Source: Burkholderiaceae bacterium
Lineage (GTDB): Bacteria; Pseudomonadota; Gammaproteobacteria; Burkholderiales; Burkholderiaceae_A
Reading direction: 5' to 3'
Length of the DNA: 46,842 bases
Assembly: GCA_023261135.1 (NCBI GenBank)
Contig: JALRJP010000001.1
Coordinates: 9,603-56,444 of the forward strand
The notes beneath the pieces were generated by a model. The model saw only the letters and a list, made by a program, of their open reading frames with translations. It did not search any database and was not told the origin of the DNA. Within the stretch, counting starts at the first letter, position 1, and every line of letters begins with the position of its first letter. Below, piece after piece: positions 29,484 through 37,933 of this stretch. The position numbers and the translations under genes were made by a program.

Positions 29484-31568
29484 CTAGGGCCTTCCGACAA
29501 TAAGATCGTGCATAAGCTGCATTCCAAGGCGACTTGCCCCATGCCCGTTAGGCAAGGGCCTTTGACCCTGACGAGGAATGGCAATCACGCCCAGAGTCAG
29601 CACAGCAGGTAGGCCCCGCTTTGCTGCACCAAATGATTCCGACTCCAAGCTCACGCCATCACCTTGATTTGCAAGTTGCCGAGCCAGTCGGTTAAGTTCC
29701 ACTATAGCGGCGAAAGTGGTCGTACCCGCAAACTGGGGGTCTTGGCGACTCACAGTGCCTGTTTTAGCCTGCACAGGACAAGGCTCAACGCAGGACTTCT
29801 TAAAGCTGGCTGTAAAGGCATTGTGACCCGTACCTGCTCCGTCCCAACCGGGCTCTGGGCCCATCATGACGCGCGCCATTGCTGCTCGCACCTGCCGGGC
29901 GGCTTGCTGCTGGCGCGACTGCCGAAGTGTAAGGCCCTTCTCCACTCGATTACCCGAGGGAACAATTAATACGGGGTCAAGCGGTGCCATACCGCGCGAC
30001 ATGCGCTCGATCTGACCCGCTAGGCTTGCAAGCCCAAGGGCAGAAACCCGGTTATCACCCGCTCCGAGCACAGACTGAACAGCCGCCGAGGCAGCAAAGT
30101 AAGGCTCACGAATTTGTGTAATGCCTCCCGTATCTCGAATACGGTTGTAAGCAGACCAATTCAAAACGCTCGAGCCCGACCGACCAGGGGAAGCCACAGC
30201 CGGCAATGCCCAAAAAAAACCTGCATAGCCCATGACTTCGCTGCCGCCACCTGTGAGCCTTACACGGCCGCAGTCGTTACCCCCTGTGGCGCAATACTGA
30301 TTCCAGCCCAGGTCAGACGCAAGCGTCTGAGCCTGTCGAGCCATGGTGCAGTCAATGGTCTGTCCGCCTGCCTGCTTCGCACCGAGGTCACAAAGCGCAA
30401 GCCGCTCCCACCATTCGTTTCGCTTAAGACTTCGGCCGTCGAGCTGGCCCGAAGTCTTGACCTGAAAGCCAAGCTCCGTGCGTTGGGCGGCAGTGGTTGA
30501 ACTATTTTCGGAGAATGCCAAGGCGTAAAAAAGCTTCGCAATCGAGGCGGGTGGCGCGGGAAGAAGAAGGGGTGCAACCGCCTCCTCAACAAGAGGACTC
30601 AGGCCCGAAGAAGAACCGCATTCTCCAAAACAACGCAAGGCAAGAACTTGCTGACTATGTGGGTCCATGACAACCACCACAGCAGTCTGATGTTGCCCCG
30701 CACTCGGCCATGCGAGCCAAGGGCAGTCAACCGGCTCCTTCAGGCAGTCGGCATAGCGGTCGAGCTGAGTCTGAAGAACGGGGTGAAGCGTGAGTTCAAG
30801 AGACCGAGGGTTTTGATTCGCATCGCGAACGGCTTCAGAAACAACGAGTCGGGAATAGAGGAAAGTCATCAGCTCACGACTTGCGCCGCCAAAGGCAAAC
30901 TGACTACCGAGTCCCATACCCTCCTCAAGGCAATAGCCTGCAGGCCCTTTCAAATAAACAAGCTTTTGCTCGAAAGTACGCATTTGTAAACACGGTGGCT
31001 TGGCATCCCAGGCCACTCGTTCAGTCACAAGCTGAGCAAGACTCTGCTTGAGCACTGCTCTTGGTAGCGACGGATTCAAGTCGCGTAAAAAGCCAGCGCG
31101 CATGACCAGGTCTACGTCTACAAAAAACGATCGGCAGCCCTTCGCCCCGGCGGCGGACCATGCGTCATGCGCCAACGCGAGCCGCCTAGTAGTCTCTTTG
31201 CGACTCAGCTTTAACTGGCTCGATAGACGGCCAGCGAGAACCTCTTGTTGTCGCAAGGGGCAGGCCTGCGCATAGGATATGCCCTCATGCCTATCTAACC
31301 TTTGTTCCAATAAACTGCTCCAAAAGCGTGGTCTAGGCCTTGGTAGCTCCGATATCTGATTCTCTGAAGGAGTCTCATAAGAGGCTCGAAGTTGGTTAAC
31401 AATGACTGCAAGACGCTCGACTCGGTCGACTGGAACAAAGGCGTCGATCTCCGCGTAGGGCTGGCCTGCGAACCGATCGAAATAACTCACCACCAAGAAA
31501 AACAAAACAAGACAAAGCGCTGCAAGAATGCCAAGTGTGGAGCGCAGCAAGTGCTTTGAAAAAGTCAT
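29484..31568 (-). CDS. Penicillin-binding transpeptidase-like protein, cysteine-rich, divergent
   Basis: Predicted periplasmic D,D-transpeptidase anchored by one N-terminal helix (about residues 10-30). The active-site serine is S342 in SIAK (K345). The KTG box is K602-T603-G604. Where SxN is expected, about 60 residues after SxxK and before a helix ending in LG, the sequence reads D406-C-T408, so this motif looks degenerate. About 15 cysteines outside the anchor are scattered through the protein, many as close pairs (CFGEC, CATGGNDC, CVEPC), suggesting disulfides. Its start overlaps the SEDS stop by 4 bases (ATGA), so the pair resembles RodA-PBP2 or FtsW-FtsI partners. It does not look like housekeeping MrdA or FtsI. 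Confidence 0.75.
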   Translation of the reverse strand: MTFSKHLLRSTLGILAALCLVLFFLVVSYFDRFAGQPYAEIDAFVPVDRVERLAVIVNQLRASYETPSENQISELPRPRPRFWSSLLEQRLDRHEGISYAQACPLRQQEVLAGRLSSQLKLSRKETTRRLALAHDAWSAAGAKGCRSFFVDVDLVMRAGFLRDLNPSLPRAVLKQSLAQLVTERVAWDAKPPCLQMRTFEQKLVYLKGPAGYCLEEGMGLGSQFAFGGASRELMTFLYSRLVVSEAVRDANQNPRSLELTLHPVLQTQLDRYADCLKEPVDCPWLAWPSAGQHQTAVVVVMDPHSQQVLALRCFGECGSSSGLSPLVEEAVAPLLLPAPPASIAKLFYALAFSENSSTTAAQRTELGFQVKTSGQLDGRSLKRNEWWERLALCDLGAKQAGGQTIDCTMARQAQTLASDLGWNQYCATGGNDCGRVRLTGGGSEVMGYAGFFWALPAVASPGRSGSSVLNWSAYNRIRDTGGITQIREPYFAASAAVQSVLGAGDNRVSALGLASLAGQIERMSRGMAPLDPVLIVPSGNRVEKGLTLRQSRQQQAARQVRAAMARVMMGPEPGWDGAGTGHNAFTASFKKSCVEPCPVQAKTGTVSRQDPQFAGTTTFAAIVELNRLARQLANQGDGVSLESESFGAAKRGLPAVLTLGVIAIPRQGQRPLPNGHGASRLGMQLMHDLIVGRP

Positions 31569-33502
31569 GGCATCCTACCTGCAGGCAAGACCGATTGACG
31601 TTGTGCAAGACGCTCTGCCAACCCTAAGGTGCCCAGGCCAAGTGCAACAGAGGTCATGGACGACCAACCCATGCTCAAAACAGGCAGTCCGAGCCCGGTC
31701 AGTGGCATCAGCCTCCAGTTTCCTAAAAAGGTAATGGCCGTCTGCACAAGAGACGAGAAGAGCAAGAAAAAGGCAACGGCATAGGCTAAAGGAATAAGGG
31801 TGCCGCCTCTTGCGAGGCCAAGACCTGCTCTTACCATCAGAAGAAAGTAGCCAAGCACGAGCAACCCAAATAAAACAAGGGTGGAAAGCTCGCCCAAAGT
31901 ACCCGTAAGAAGGGCAGGAAAGTAATCGCTTAAGACCTGTATAGGCAGGCATGACCCCTCGTAGCTGCACCAACGCAATGCGCCTAGCCCGTAGCCTGAG
32001 GCTGGGGCCGACTCTGAGAACTTGATGAGACGGGCAAAATCACTGACTGAGGCCGTCATGGGCGAGAGCATGAGATCAATTCGTCCTTGAACCTTGTCGG
32101 TCATAAGGGCAAGGCTGGCCGCCATTAAGGCAAAGACAGTGATGGCCATAAGGAACCGAACCCCAAAGAGCAGAAAGACGAGACCGAAGACAACCGCAGC
32201 CGAAACAAGGCTTCCCCCAAGATCACTAAAAACAAGAGCGGCAAGACCAATAATGACAAGCCCCACAAAAAGCATAAGACCGAAGGCCTTTAGAAGCTGA
32301 GCAGCAACAACGGCTCTGGGATTGAGCGTGGTTGACGACAGGAAGAGACTTGTAAAGCCAGAAACCAAACCTATAAGACTGTAGGCTCTAGGAAGATAGA
32401 GTCGGGTCAAGTAAGCCTGTCGGGCGTGCAGGCTTGTAACCACTCCCGCAAAGCCGGCCATGGCAAGCTTCATTGCCTCCGAGCCTGCTGCCGGACTCAC
32501 AAGGCCATAAAGAGCAGTAGCTAGAGAAAACATAAGAACGCTTATTGCAATGACATGATCAGAGGCCCAGCGTAGGACATTGCTAATTAATCGCTCTTGC
32601 GCTATGGCAAATGCCAAGATCAAGCAGGGTGTGGTCACACCAACCAGGTAAACCCAGACCTGACGCTCAAGTGCGTAGGCAAATGGGTTGAGCAGATAGA
32701 CGGGCGACCCTTGTCCGAATCGGACCGACGCGTCAGCGACAATAAGAAGACCCAAGGTCGCAAGAGCATAAAAAACGGCATAGACCAATGAAGCGCCAAA
32801 ACCAAGGCTCCAACCGACAAAGCCTGACCCCAACAGGGCAAAGAGACCGGTTATCCAGGGCAACAAGACCAGCAATCGTTCAAGCTGCTCTGCTCGATCA
32901 AGCACAGCCCGGGGACTGTCCAAAAGCCTAGCAAGGTCCCAACGTTGCAGGGCGAACTGCCCAGAGACGGAGCTGTAGCGGACCCCTTCGGCCAATAGGA
33001 GTGCATCAAAGATTTCCTCATAGCCGGCAGCTGGGGGCTGACCCAGCCTTTCGAGTTCTGCAAGCCTAAGCTCTAGACCCGCAAGAACCCATGTTCGTGA
33101 GCCACCGGTTGCAAGTCGCGTAGCGAGTGCATCACGCAGGGCGCGGTAGCCTGCAATCCAGGCATCAAGGCCTGCTCGCGCAGCAAGGAGTTGCCTTGCA
33201 TCCACCGGCTTACTGGAGCCAGAGGGTGCATCCAAACTTAGACCGCGCCGACAATCAAGCTGCTCAAGCGGCTGCCCTCCCGCCGCCTGGCAAAGCCGTA
33301 ATGCCCCACCCGGAGACAGCCGAGAGGCGGGTAGACCCGCTGGGTTTGCTGCAACCAATGCCGCCTGTGCCATGGCCAGTTCTCTTACCTGGGAACCCAC
33401 TGGGCGCTCAAAGAGCACCCAGAGGCTGACCGCGGCCGCAAAGAACAGCGAAAACGACAAGCCAGGCCGGCTAAATGCGCCTGATTTGTTTAGACTAGAC
33501 AT
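31565..33502 (-). CDS. SEDS family (FtsW/RodA-like) protein with large N-terminal extracytoplasmic domain
   Basis: Predicted peptidoglycan glycosyltransferase of the SEDS family. A first membrane helix (about 16-31) is followed by about 170 residues without membrane segments, then ten or so helices from residue 207. SEDS hallmarks in the C-terminal half are FSDLGGS (about 425), SDYFPA with candidate catalytic Asp D526, TLGELS, and TGLGLPVLSMGWSSM (602-616), matching the PxxSxGxSS signature. At 645 aa it is far longer than RodA (370) or FtsW (400), owing to the N-terminal domain. It is co-translated with the transpeptidase and divergent from the FHA-PP2C-kinase genes. Confidence 0.8.
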   Translation of the reverse strand: MSSLNKSGAFSRPGLSFSLFFAAAVSLWVLFERPVGSQVRELAMAQAALVAANPAGLPASRLSPGGALRLCQAAGGQPLEQLDCRRGLSLDAPSGSSKPVDARQLLAARAGLDAWIAGYRALRDALATRLATGGSRTWVLAGLELRLAELERLGQPPAAGYEEIFDALLLAEGVRYSSVSGQFALQRWDLARLLDSPRAVLDRAEQLERLLVLLPWITGLFALLGSGFVGWSLGFGASLVYAVFYALATLGLLIVADASVRFGQGSPVYLLNPFAYALERQVWVYLVGVTTPCLILAFAIAQERLISNVLRWASDHVIAISVLMFSLATALYGLVSPAAGSEAMKLAMAGFAGVVTSLHARQAYLTRLYLPRAYSLIGLVSGFTSLFLSSTTLNPRAVVAAQLLKAFGLMLFVGLVIIGLAALVFSDLGGSLVSAAVVFGLVFLLFGVRFLMAITVFALMAASLALMTDKVQGRIDLMLSPMTASVSDFARLIKFSESAPASGYGLGALRWCSYEGSCLPIQVLSDYFPALLTGTLGELSTLVLFGLLVLGYFLLMVRAGLGLARGGTLIPLAYAVAFFLLFSSLVQTAITFLGNWRLMPLTGLGLPVLSMGWSSMTSVALGLGTLGLAERLAQRQSVLPAGRMP

Positions 33503-33509
33503 AGCTATG
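33500..33509. repeat. Palindrome formed by the two divergent start codons
   Basis: CATAGCTATG is a perfect 10-base palindrome. Its right end is the ATG (33507) of the FHA gene, and its left end is the ATG (33500-33502) of the SEDS gene on the other strand. Neither start has a clear ribosome-binding site. It may be coincidental, a leaderless arrangement, or a compact operator. Confidence 0.5.
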
Positions 33510-34559
33510 CGTCATGGAGCAGATCTTAAGATGGTGTTCTCGCGTTTATTTCGTAACCATAACAGCCAAGACCCTAACCCACCGGCAAAACGTCTCCGAG
33601 CTGACAGTTTCGCAGACGCCCTTGGGCTAGAACTTAAGGGCGTGGTATCACAGGCTGTTCTAAAAGAACTTGAGAGCCGAGAGCAAAACTATCTCAGCAG
33701 CATTCTCGATAAAAGTCATTTTCTTATAGACGCTATTGTTATTACGCCTTTAGACAAACAGGCCTCGGAGTCTCTTGAAAACTTCTTAAGGGTTCATAGC
33801 GACATTGACCCAGAGTTTCGAAACCATTTTTTCCGCTCGATTCTTGAGTCTGAATACCGTTCAGCACGAGGGTCCACGGTTATTGTTGCTGATGACTTTC
33901 TACCCAGCATCCAGCTTACCGACCAGAGCTTTGAGCAACCAACACAAGACGAGACGTTTCAAATCTCTCTGCGTGGACGTCGACTGCAATTTCAGGCGCA
34001 AGTTGCCCTAAAGGGTCCCGTTGCCAAAGAACATTCGCGCCTGTCGGCCGAGGCTCAATCGGGCGACTCTGTCAGTGGACTTCCCGGCCTCGCAATAAGT
34101 CGCCGAGCATCACTATCAGAGGCTCGAGCCAGTGGGCTTATTCTTAGTATTCACGATGCACAGGGACAACGCACCCTAGAATTACGCAGTCCCATTTTAA
34201 TCGGACGTGAACCACCTGGTGAGGTGGAGCTGGAAGGTCTCCAGTTTGTGAGCTTGCATGGTCGCTACGTCTCCCGTCGGCACCTTGTTGTTATGAATAT
34301 TCTTGAAGACACCTACTTTTTTCTGCACGATGCGGCCACCCTCTCCTGCCTCTCATCGGGCAGCCAACTGCTCAGGCCCTCTACGCTTTACTCAATGCCA
34401 AGGAACTCCGAGGCAGAGCTCATTTTTGGTATGACCGCAGAGACACGTAATCAGGCTGCAAGCGCCGACCCCGCCGACTTTCCCCGGGTCACCCTTGGTA
34501 AGGCGATGGGTCGAAGGTCCGCGCCGTCGAGTGCGACCCCCCGGCCCGGCGCGCTCTAA
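33507..34559 (+). CDS. FHA domain protein with an N-terminal uncharacterised region
   Basis: Predicted phosphothreonine-reading scaffold, about 350 aa from ATG 33507; ATG 33531 (342 aa), with a weak GGAG upstream, is the alternative. The FHA domain occupies about residues 210-308 and shows IGRE, then RYVSRRHLVV with the conserved Ser and His. The N-terminal about 150 residues are helical then beta-rich and contain no motif I can name; by position they resemble the FhaA-type N-terminal domain of actinobacteria, which I cannot test. The tail is Pro/Ala/Ser-rich. It is the first gene of a plus-strand trio with PP2C and kinase genes. Confidence 0.8.
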   Translation: MRHGADLKMVFSRLFRNHNSQDPNPPAKRLRADSFADALGLELKGVVSQAVLKELESREQNYLSSILDKSHFLIDAIVITPLDKQASESLENFLRVHSDIDPEFRNHFFRSILESEYRSARGSTVIVADDFLPSIQLTDQSFEQPTQDETFQISLRGRRLQFQAQVALKGPVAKEHSRLSAEAQSGDSVSGLPGLAISRRASLSEARASGLILSIHDAQGQRTLELRSPILIGREPPGEVELEGLQFVSLHGRYVSRRHLVVMNILEDTYFFLHDAATLSCLSSGSQLLRPSTLYSMPRNSEAELIFGMTAETRNQAASADPADFPRVTLGKAMGRRSAPSSATPRPGAL

Positions 34560-34580
34560 CCATAACTCTGGTTCACTGGT

Positions 34581-35312
34581 ATGCAACTTCGATTCGCAAC
34601 CGCTTTGAATCAGGGCGCAGACGGCCACTTAGGCTTTGACGCCTTTTATGCGGCCCCAGAGGAAAAGCTTTTTGTACTTAGCGATGGGGCAAACGGCACA
34701 CCTCAGGGAGGGGCGTTTGCTCAAGCACTGGTCAGAGCACTTACCCTGGAGAAGCAGGATCCCTGGCCCGTGCTTTTTAGGCAATCCAATCCCGTTGTCC
34801 AGCACACTGATGCTCAGAAGAGCACAACCACCAAAAGACTTGGCGCCTACCTCTATCACCTTGGATTGAAGCTCGAATCCGAACTCAAAGAGTCCGCCGC
34901 CACGGTTAGCCTTGCCATGGTCGAAGACCAGAGCATTAAGCTTTTAGGTGTGGGAGATAGCTATGCGGGTGTTTTTTGTCGTGAACCCAAAACCGGCTGG
35001 CGCCCCATTCACTGGCTCGCTCGACATAAAGACAATAATGGACATCCGACCCAGCTTATCGGAGCGGCCGTACCTATTGAGCCGAACTGCTTTCAAACCA
35101 ACCTGACTGGCGATATTTGTGTGGTACTTGCCACCGATGGCGCAGGTGATTTTTTGTCCGAGTCGGACTTCACTCAGACCCTGGGGCTGCTTGGAGAAGA
35201 AGCACCGAGCCCGGAAGACCTTAACTTCCTAACTCATAGTCTTTGTGAGAGGGCCCTTCGCAATGGAAGCGATGACGATATTTCTCTATGTCTAATATGG
35301 CGCCGCATTTAA
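34581..35312 (+). CDS. PP2C-family protein serine/threonine phosphatase
   Basis: Metal-dependent phosphatase, 243 aa. PP2C motifs are recognisable but modified: D20 in the first motif, SDGANG at D35-G36 in place of ADGMGG, GVGDSYAGVF (D126), ATDGAGD (D186), and the terminal NGSDDDIS (D231-D233) equivalent to the DN metal motif. No transmembrane segment is present, so it acts in the cytoplasm, unlike membrane-anchored PstP. It lies 21 bases after the FHA gene and overlaps the kinase gene by 25 bases. It probably reverses phosphorylation by that kinase. Confidence 0.83.
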   Translation: MQLRFATALNQGADGHLGFDAFYAAPEEKLFVLSDGANGTPQGGAFAQALVRALTLEKQDPWPVLFRQSNPVVQHTDAQKSTTTKRLGAYLYHLGLKLESELKESAATVSLAMVEDQSIKLLGVGDSYAGVFCREPKTGWRPIHWLARHKDNNGHPTQLIGAAVPIEPNCFQTNLTGDICVVLATDGAGDFLSESDFTQTLGLLGEEAPSPEDLNFLTHSLCERALRNGSDDDISLCLIWRRI

Positions 35313-36562
35313 GCCATACCAAGGTTTTTGAGGAGCCCTATTTATTTAACCGCGAGGCTCAGATTCTTGCTGATCTTCACCAACGTGGTGCTCCTGTTCC
35401 TCGAATACTGGCAATGGATCATGTTGCGAAAAGCATCACTATGGACCATGACGGAACAAGCTTAGAAAATGTCATTGAAAGCCTCTCGCAGTCACCGGCT
35501 GCGCGCAAGGCATGGACACACAGGAATCTTGGTGCCCTAGTTAAAACAGTCGCTACAGTCGCTGACCATGGTGTCTTTCACCTCGATCTAGCCAGCCGTA
35601 ACTTTCTAGTCAGTCAGTCTGACAACGGTGACCCGCAGATTAAACTCATTGACTTTGGGCTAGCCCTAAGCATTCGGCTTCCGCTACAAAAACCGCTCTG
35701 GGTCATTCCCGACCCAAAGCTACACCACCCATTGCTGCTTCATGCCATGGCAGACGATTGGCAACAGTTTTTTAGAGATTCCGCACGGGCAGCGGCAATT
35801 TATCGAGAAAGGGGTCTACCGATTCCCTCTTATTTTGTTGGCACTGCCTTTGACATACCGCTTGAGGCGTATCAGTCGTATTGGCCGCAGACCGTGAATG
35901 CCGACGCCCTGAAGGACCGTTGGTGCCTGGTCTGTCATAGCTTTTCAGACTTTCTTGGTGAGCTTGTCGGACGACTCATGCTGCCCGAGATCGAGCAAAA
36001 GTTTCTTTTGAGCTACGCCCAGACACTTCGGAACTTAGAACACGATAGCCTGGCAAAGGAAAGACTCTTGAAGCTGCCCATCGCACTCGCACAAACAGGA
36101 GGCACACCAAGGCCAGGGATGTTTACAAAGCCGGAGGCAACGAGCCAAGGCAATAATAGCCACGCGACCCAGGATGCACTAGGGCCGTGGGCCTGGCTAC
36201 TACGGCCTACAGCTCTCTTGGTGCTACTGGCGAACTACGCCTACATCGACGACCAATACAAAACGCATCAAATCGTCTTAAGTGATCTCGGCTTTTATGC
36301 GTCCCTTCTTGCTCTAGTCGCGGGCGGCCTTGGAGGCCTTAGCGTTTTAAGTGCCCGGCTTTGGCCTCTTTTTGTATTTTCTCTACTGGCCATAGGCACC
36401 ACACAGGTCTGGTTCGGTTTTGAGATGGCATCACAAGGCCTCGGCCTTGGAACAAGCTTTGCCGTTGGGCTCGGGGTCTTCCTTGGACTGGGGCTTGCCA
36501 AAATGGCCACGCCCAAGCCCCAAACAAGCGCACAGGCAATACCCGCCTGGCCAAAACGTTAA
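35288..36562 (+). CDS. Membrane-anchored protein-kinase-like protein with four C-terminal helices
   Basis: A 424-aa kinase-fold protein. The catalytic loop HLDLASRN (H98, D100, N105) and metal motif DFG (D122) are intact. The probable beta-3 lysine is K12 in TKVFEEPY and the alpha-C glutamate E23 in NREAQIL. There is no glycine-rich loop, and a stop codon at 35273 in this frame rules out an upstream start. The N-lobe thus resembles Kdo/WaaP- or RIO-type kinases more than PknB. After residue 300 there are four hydrophobic helices and no extracellular PASTA domain. It overlaps the PP2C gene and shares its stop region with convergent tolC-like gene. Confidence 0.75.
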   Translation: MSNMAPHLSHTKVFEEPYLFNREAQILADLHQRGAPVPRILAMDHVAKSITMDHDGTSLENVIESLSQSPAARKAWTHRNLGALVKTVATVADHGVFHLDLASRNFLVSQSDNGDPQIKLIDFGLALSIRLPLQKPLWVIPDPKLHHPLLLHAMADDWQQFFRDSARAAAIYRERGLPIPSYFVGTAFDIPLEAYQSYWPQTVNADALKDRWCLVCHSFSDFLGELVGRLMLPEIEQKFLLSYAQTLRNLEHDSLAKERLLKLPIALAQTGGTPRPGMFTKPEATSQGNNSHATQDALGPWAWLLRPTALLVLLANYAYIDDQYKTHQIVLSDLGFYASLLALVAGGLGGLSVLSARLWPLFVFSLLAIGTTQVWFGFEMASQGLGLGTSFAVGLGVFLGLGLAKMATPKPQTSAQAIPAWPKR

Positions 36563-37920
36563 CGCAAGAACTGATCGATACGCTCAATATCTTTGTCGTC
36601 AAGCGCACCCATAGCAGCGGAAAGACGAGTTCGGTAAGTGAGCAGCGAGAGACGGGTCTCAAAGACCTTACGCTGTGCCTCGATCTGGTCCGTTTCCGCA
36701 CCAAGCAATTCAAGAATTGTTCGCGCACCTACACGATAGGCCTTCTGGGTCTGCTGCAGTCGCTCTTGCCCTGCCTCCATAGCCTGCTCAAGCATAGGCA
36801 GACGCTCGGCTGCCGACCAGTAGGCATACCAACTCTCGCGCATCCCCCGCTCAAGGGCAAGAACCAAAGCCTGATGGTTGTCTTGGGCCAGTTCTGCGCG
36901 GGCAAGCCACTCGCGTTCCTGTGCCGTCATTCGCCCACCTGTTGTTAAGGGAATGGAAATCTGCAGACCAACAAACCCAGAACTAGCCTGATAACCAAAA
37001 GGAAGAATATCGCGGGAGGTGACTAAATCTTGCTGCGCCGAGGCAACCGCCTGGACCGTCATAGCCTTCTCGCCGTCAATAAGCTGGGCAGCCTGGGCAA
37101 GGGCAATGTCGCGTTCAAGCGCAAACAATTGAAGCTGAGGATGTAAACGCCTCATGCGCTCCAGGTAGGCTTCCATCGTGTCCATCTGGATCAGCGAAGA
37201 CGAAAGCCTAGGACTAAGGCTACGAGGGCGAGTCTCTCTTCCGGTTAAGTCAGACACCCACTCGGCGTGCACTCGACCTGCCGCCTCAATACCTGAAAGG
37301 CTGGCTCGGGCGGACTGAAGACGTTCGAAAGCTTCCGAACGATCGGTTAAGGTAGCATCACCAAGTCGCTGACGCTTACTGATTTCATCAAACGTCTTTC
37401 GCATGACAGCCACCTGACGCTCAGCAAAACGCCAGCGTTCCGTCACTTGCGTAAAGGCCAGTGTATTTTCAATAAGACCCGCCAGTAACTTCTGGCGGGC
37501 TAGGGCCTCGCTCAAGCGAACCGCGTCGGCAGAAAGCTTTAACTGCTCGGCTCTTTTCTTGAGTTTTGGGTCGTGAAGGGGCTTTGCCCAATGAATATTC
37601 GCCTGACCCATGGCGGCCAATTCATTCCAGGTTTCAAACTTTGCACCAGAGGCTGAGAAACCAGGTGCTGCAAATTTGGCATCTCGAGTAATGGAATAGC
37701 GCGTGGTCGCGCCCACTGTGCCACTAAAAACCAGCGAAGGCATCCAGAGTGCATCGATTTGCATCTGGAGAGCCTGTGCAATAAGGTCCTCCCTCTGAGC
37801 CGCCCGCAGCCCGGGATCGCTCTTCTGGGCCTTCTGCCAATCGTCCGCAAGCGTCTGCGCCTGGACAGAAATACCAACCGAACAAAATAGCAAAAACAAA
37901 AAATGAGGGGCAAGGCGCAT
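36559..37920 (-). CDS. TolC family outer-membrane efflux protein
   Basis: Outer-membrane channel component of an efflux system, 453 aa from ATG 37920, which follows GAGG. A Sec signal ends near VQAQ. Two TolC-like repeats with long coiled-coil helices are apparent (for example ARQKLLAGLIENTLAFTQVTERW and ARAELAQDNHQALVLALERGM). A longer frame starting at 38025 lies inside the pump gene and is rejected. It lies 13 bases after the RND stop, so the two are one operon. Its stop codon interlocks with the kinase stop in GTTAAC. Confidence 0.9.
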   Translation of the reverse strand: MRLAPHFLFLLFCSVGISVQAQTLADDWQKAQKSDPGLRAAQREDLIAQALQMQIDALWMPSLVFSGTVGATTRYSITRDAKFAAPGFSASGAKFETWNELAAMGQANIHWAKPLHDPKLKKRAEQLKLSADAVRLSEALARQKLLAGLIENTLAFTQVTERWRFAERQVAVMRKTFDEISKRQRLGDATLTDRSEAFERLQSARASLSGIEAAGRVHAEWVSDLTGRETRPRSLSPRLSSSLIQMDTMEAYLERMRRLHPQLQLFALERDIALAQAAQLIDGEKAMTVQAVASAQQDLVTSRDILPFGYQASSGFVGLQISIPLTTGGRMTAQEREWLARAELAQDNHQALVLALERGMRESWYAYWSAAERLPMLEQAMEAGQERLQQTQKAYRVGARTILELLGAETDQIEAQRKVFETRLSLLTYRTRLSAAMGALDDKDIERIDQFLR

Positions 37921-37933
37921 AGCAAGGAATCCT

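Noticed and set aside
35288-36562. Kinase gene as a pseudogene because of the missing glycine loop
   Set aside because: The frame is intact over 424 codons, catalytic residues are present, and it overlaps an intact partner gene as in an operon.
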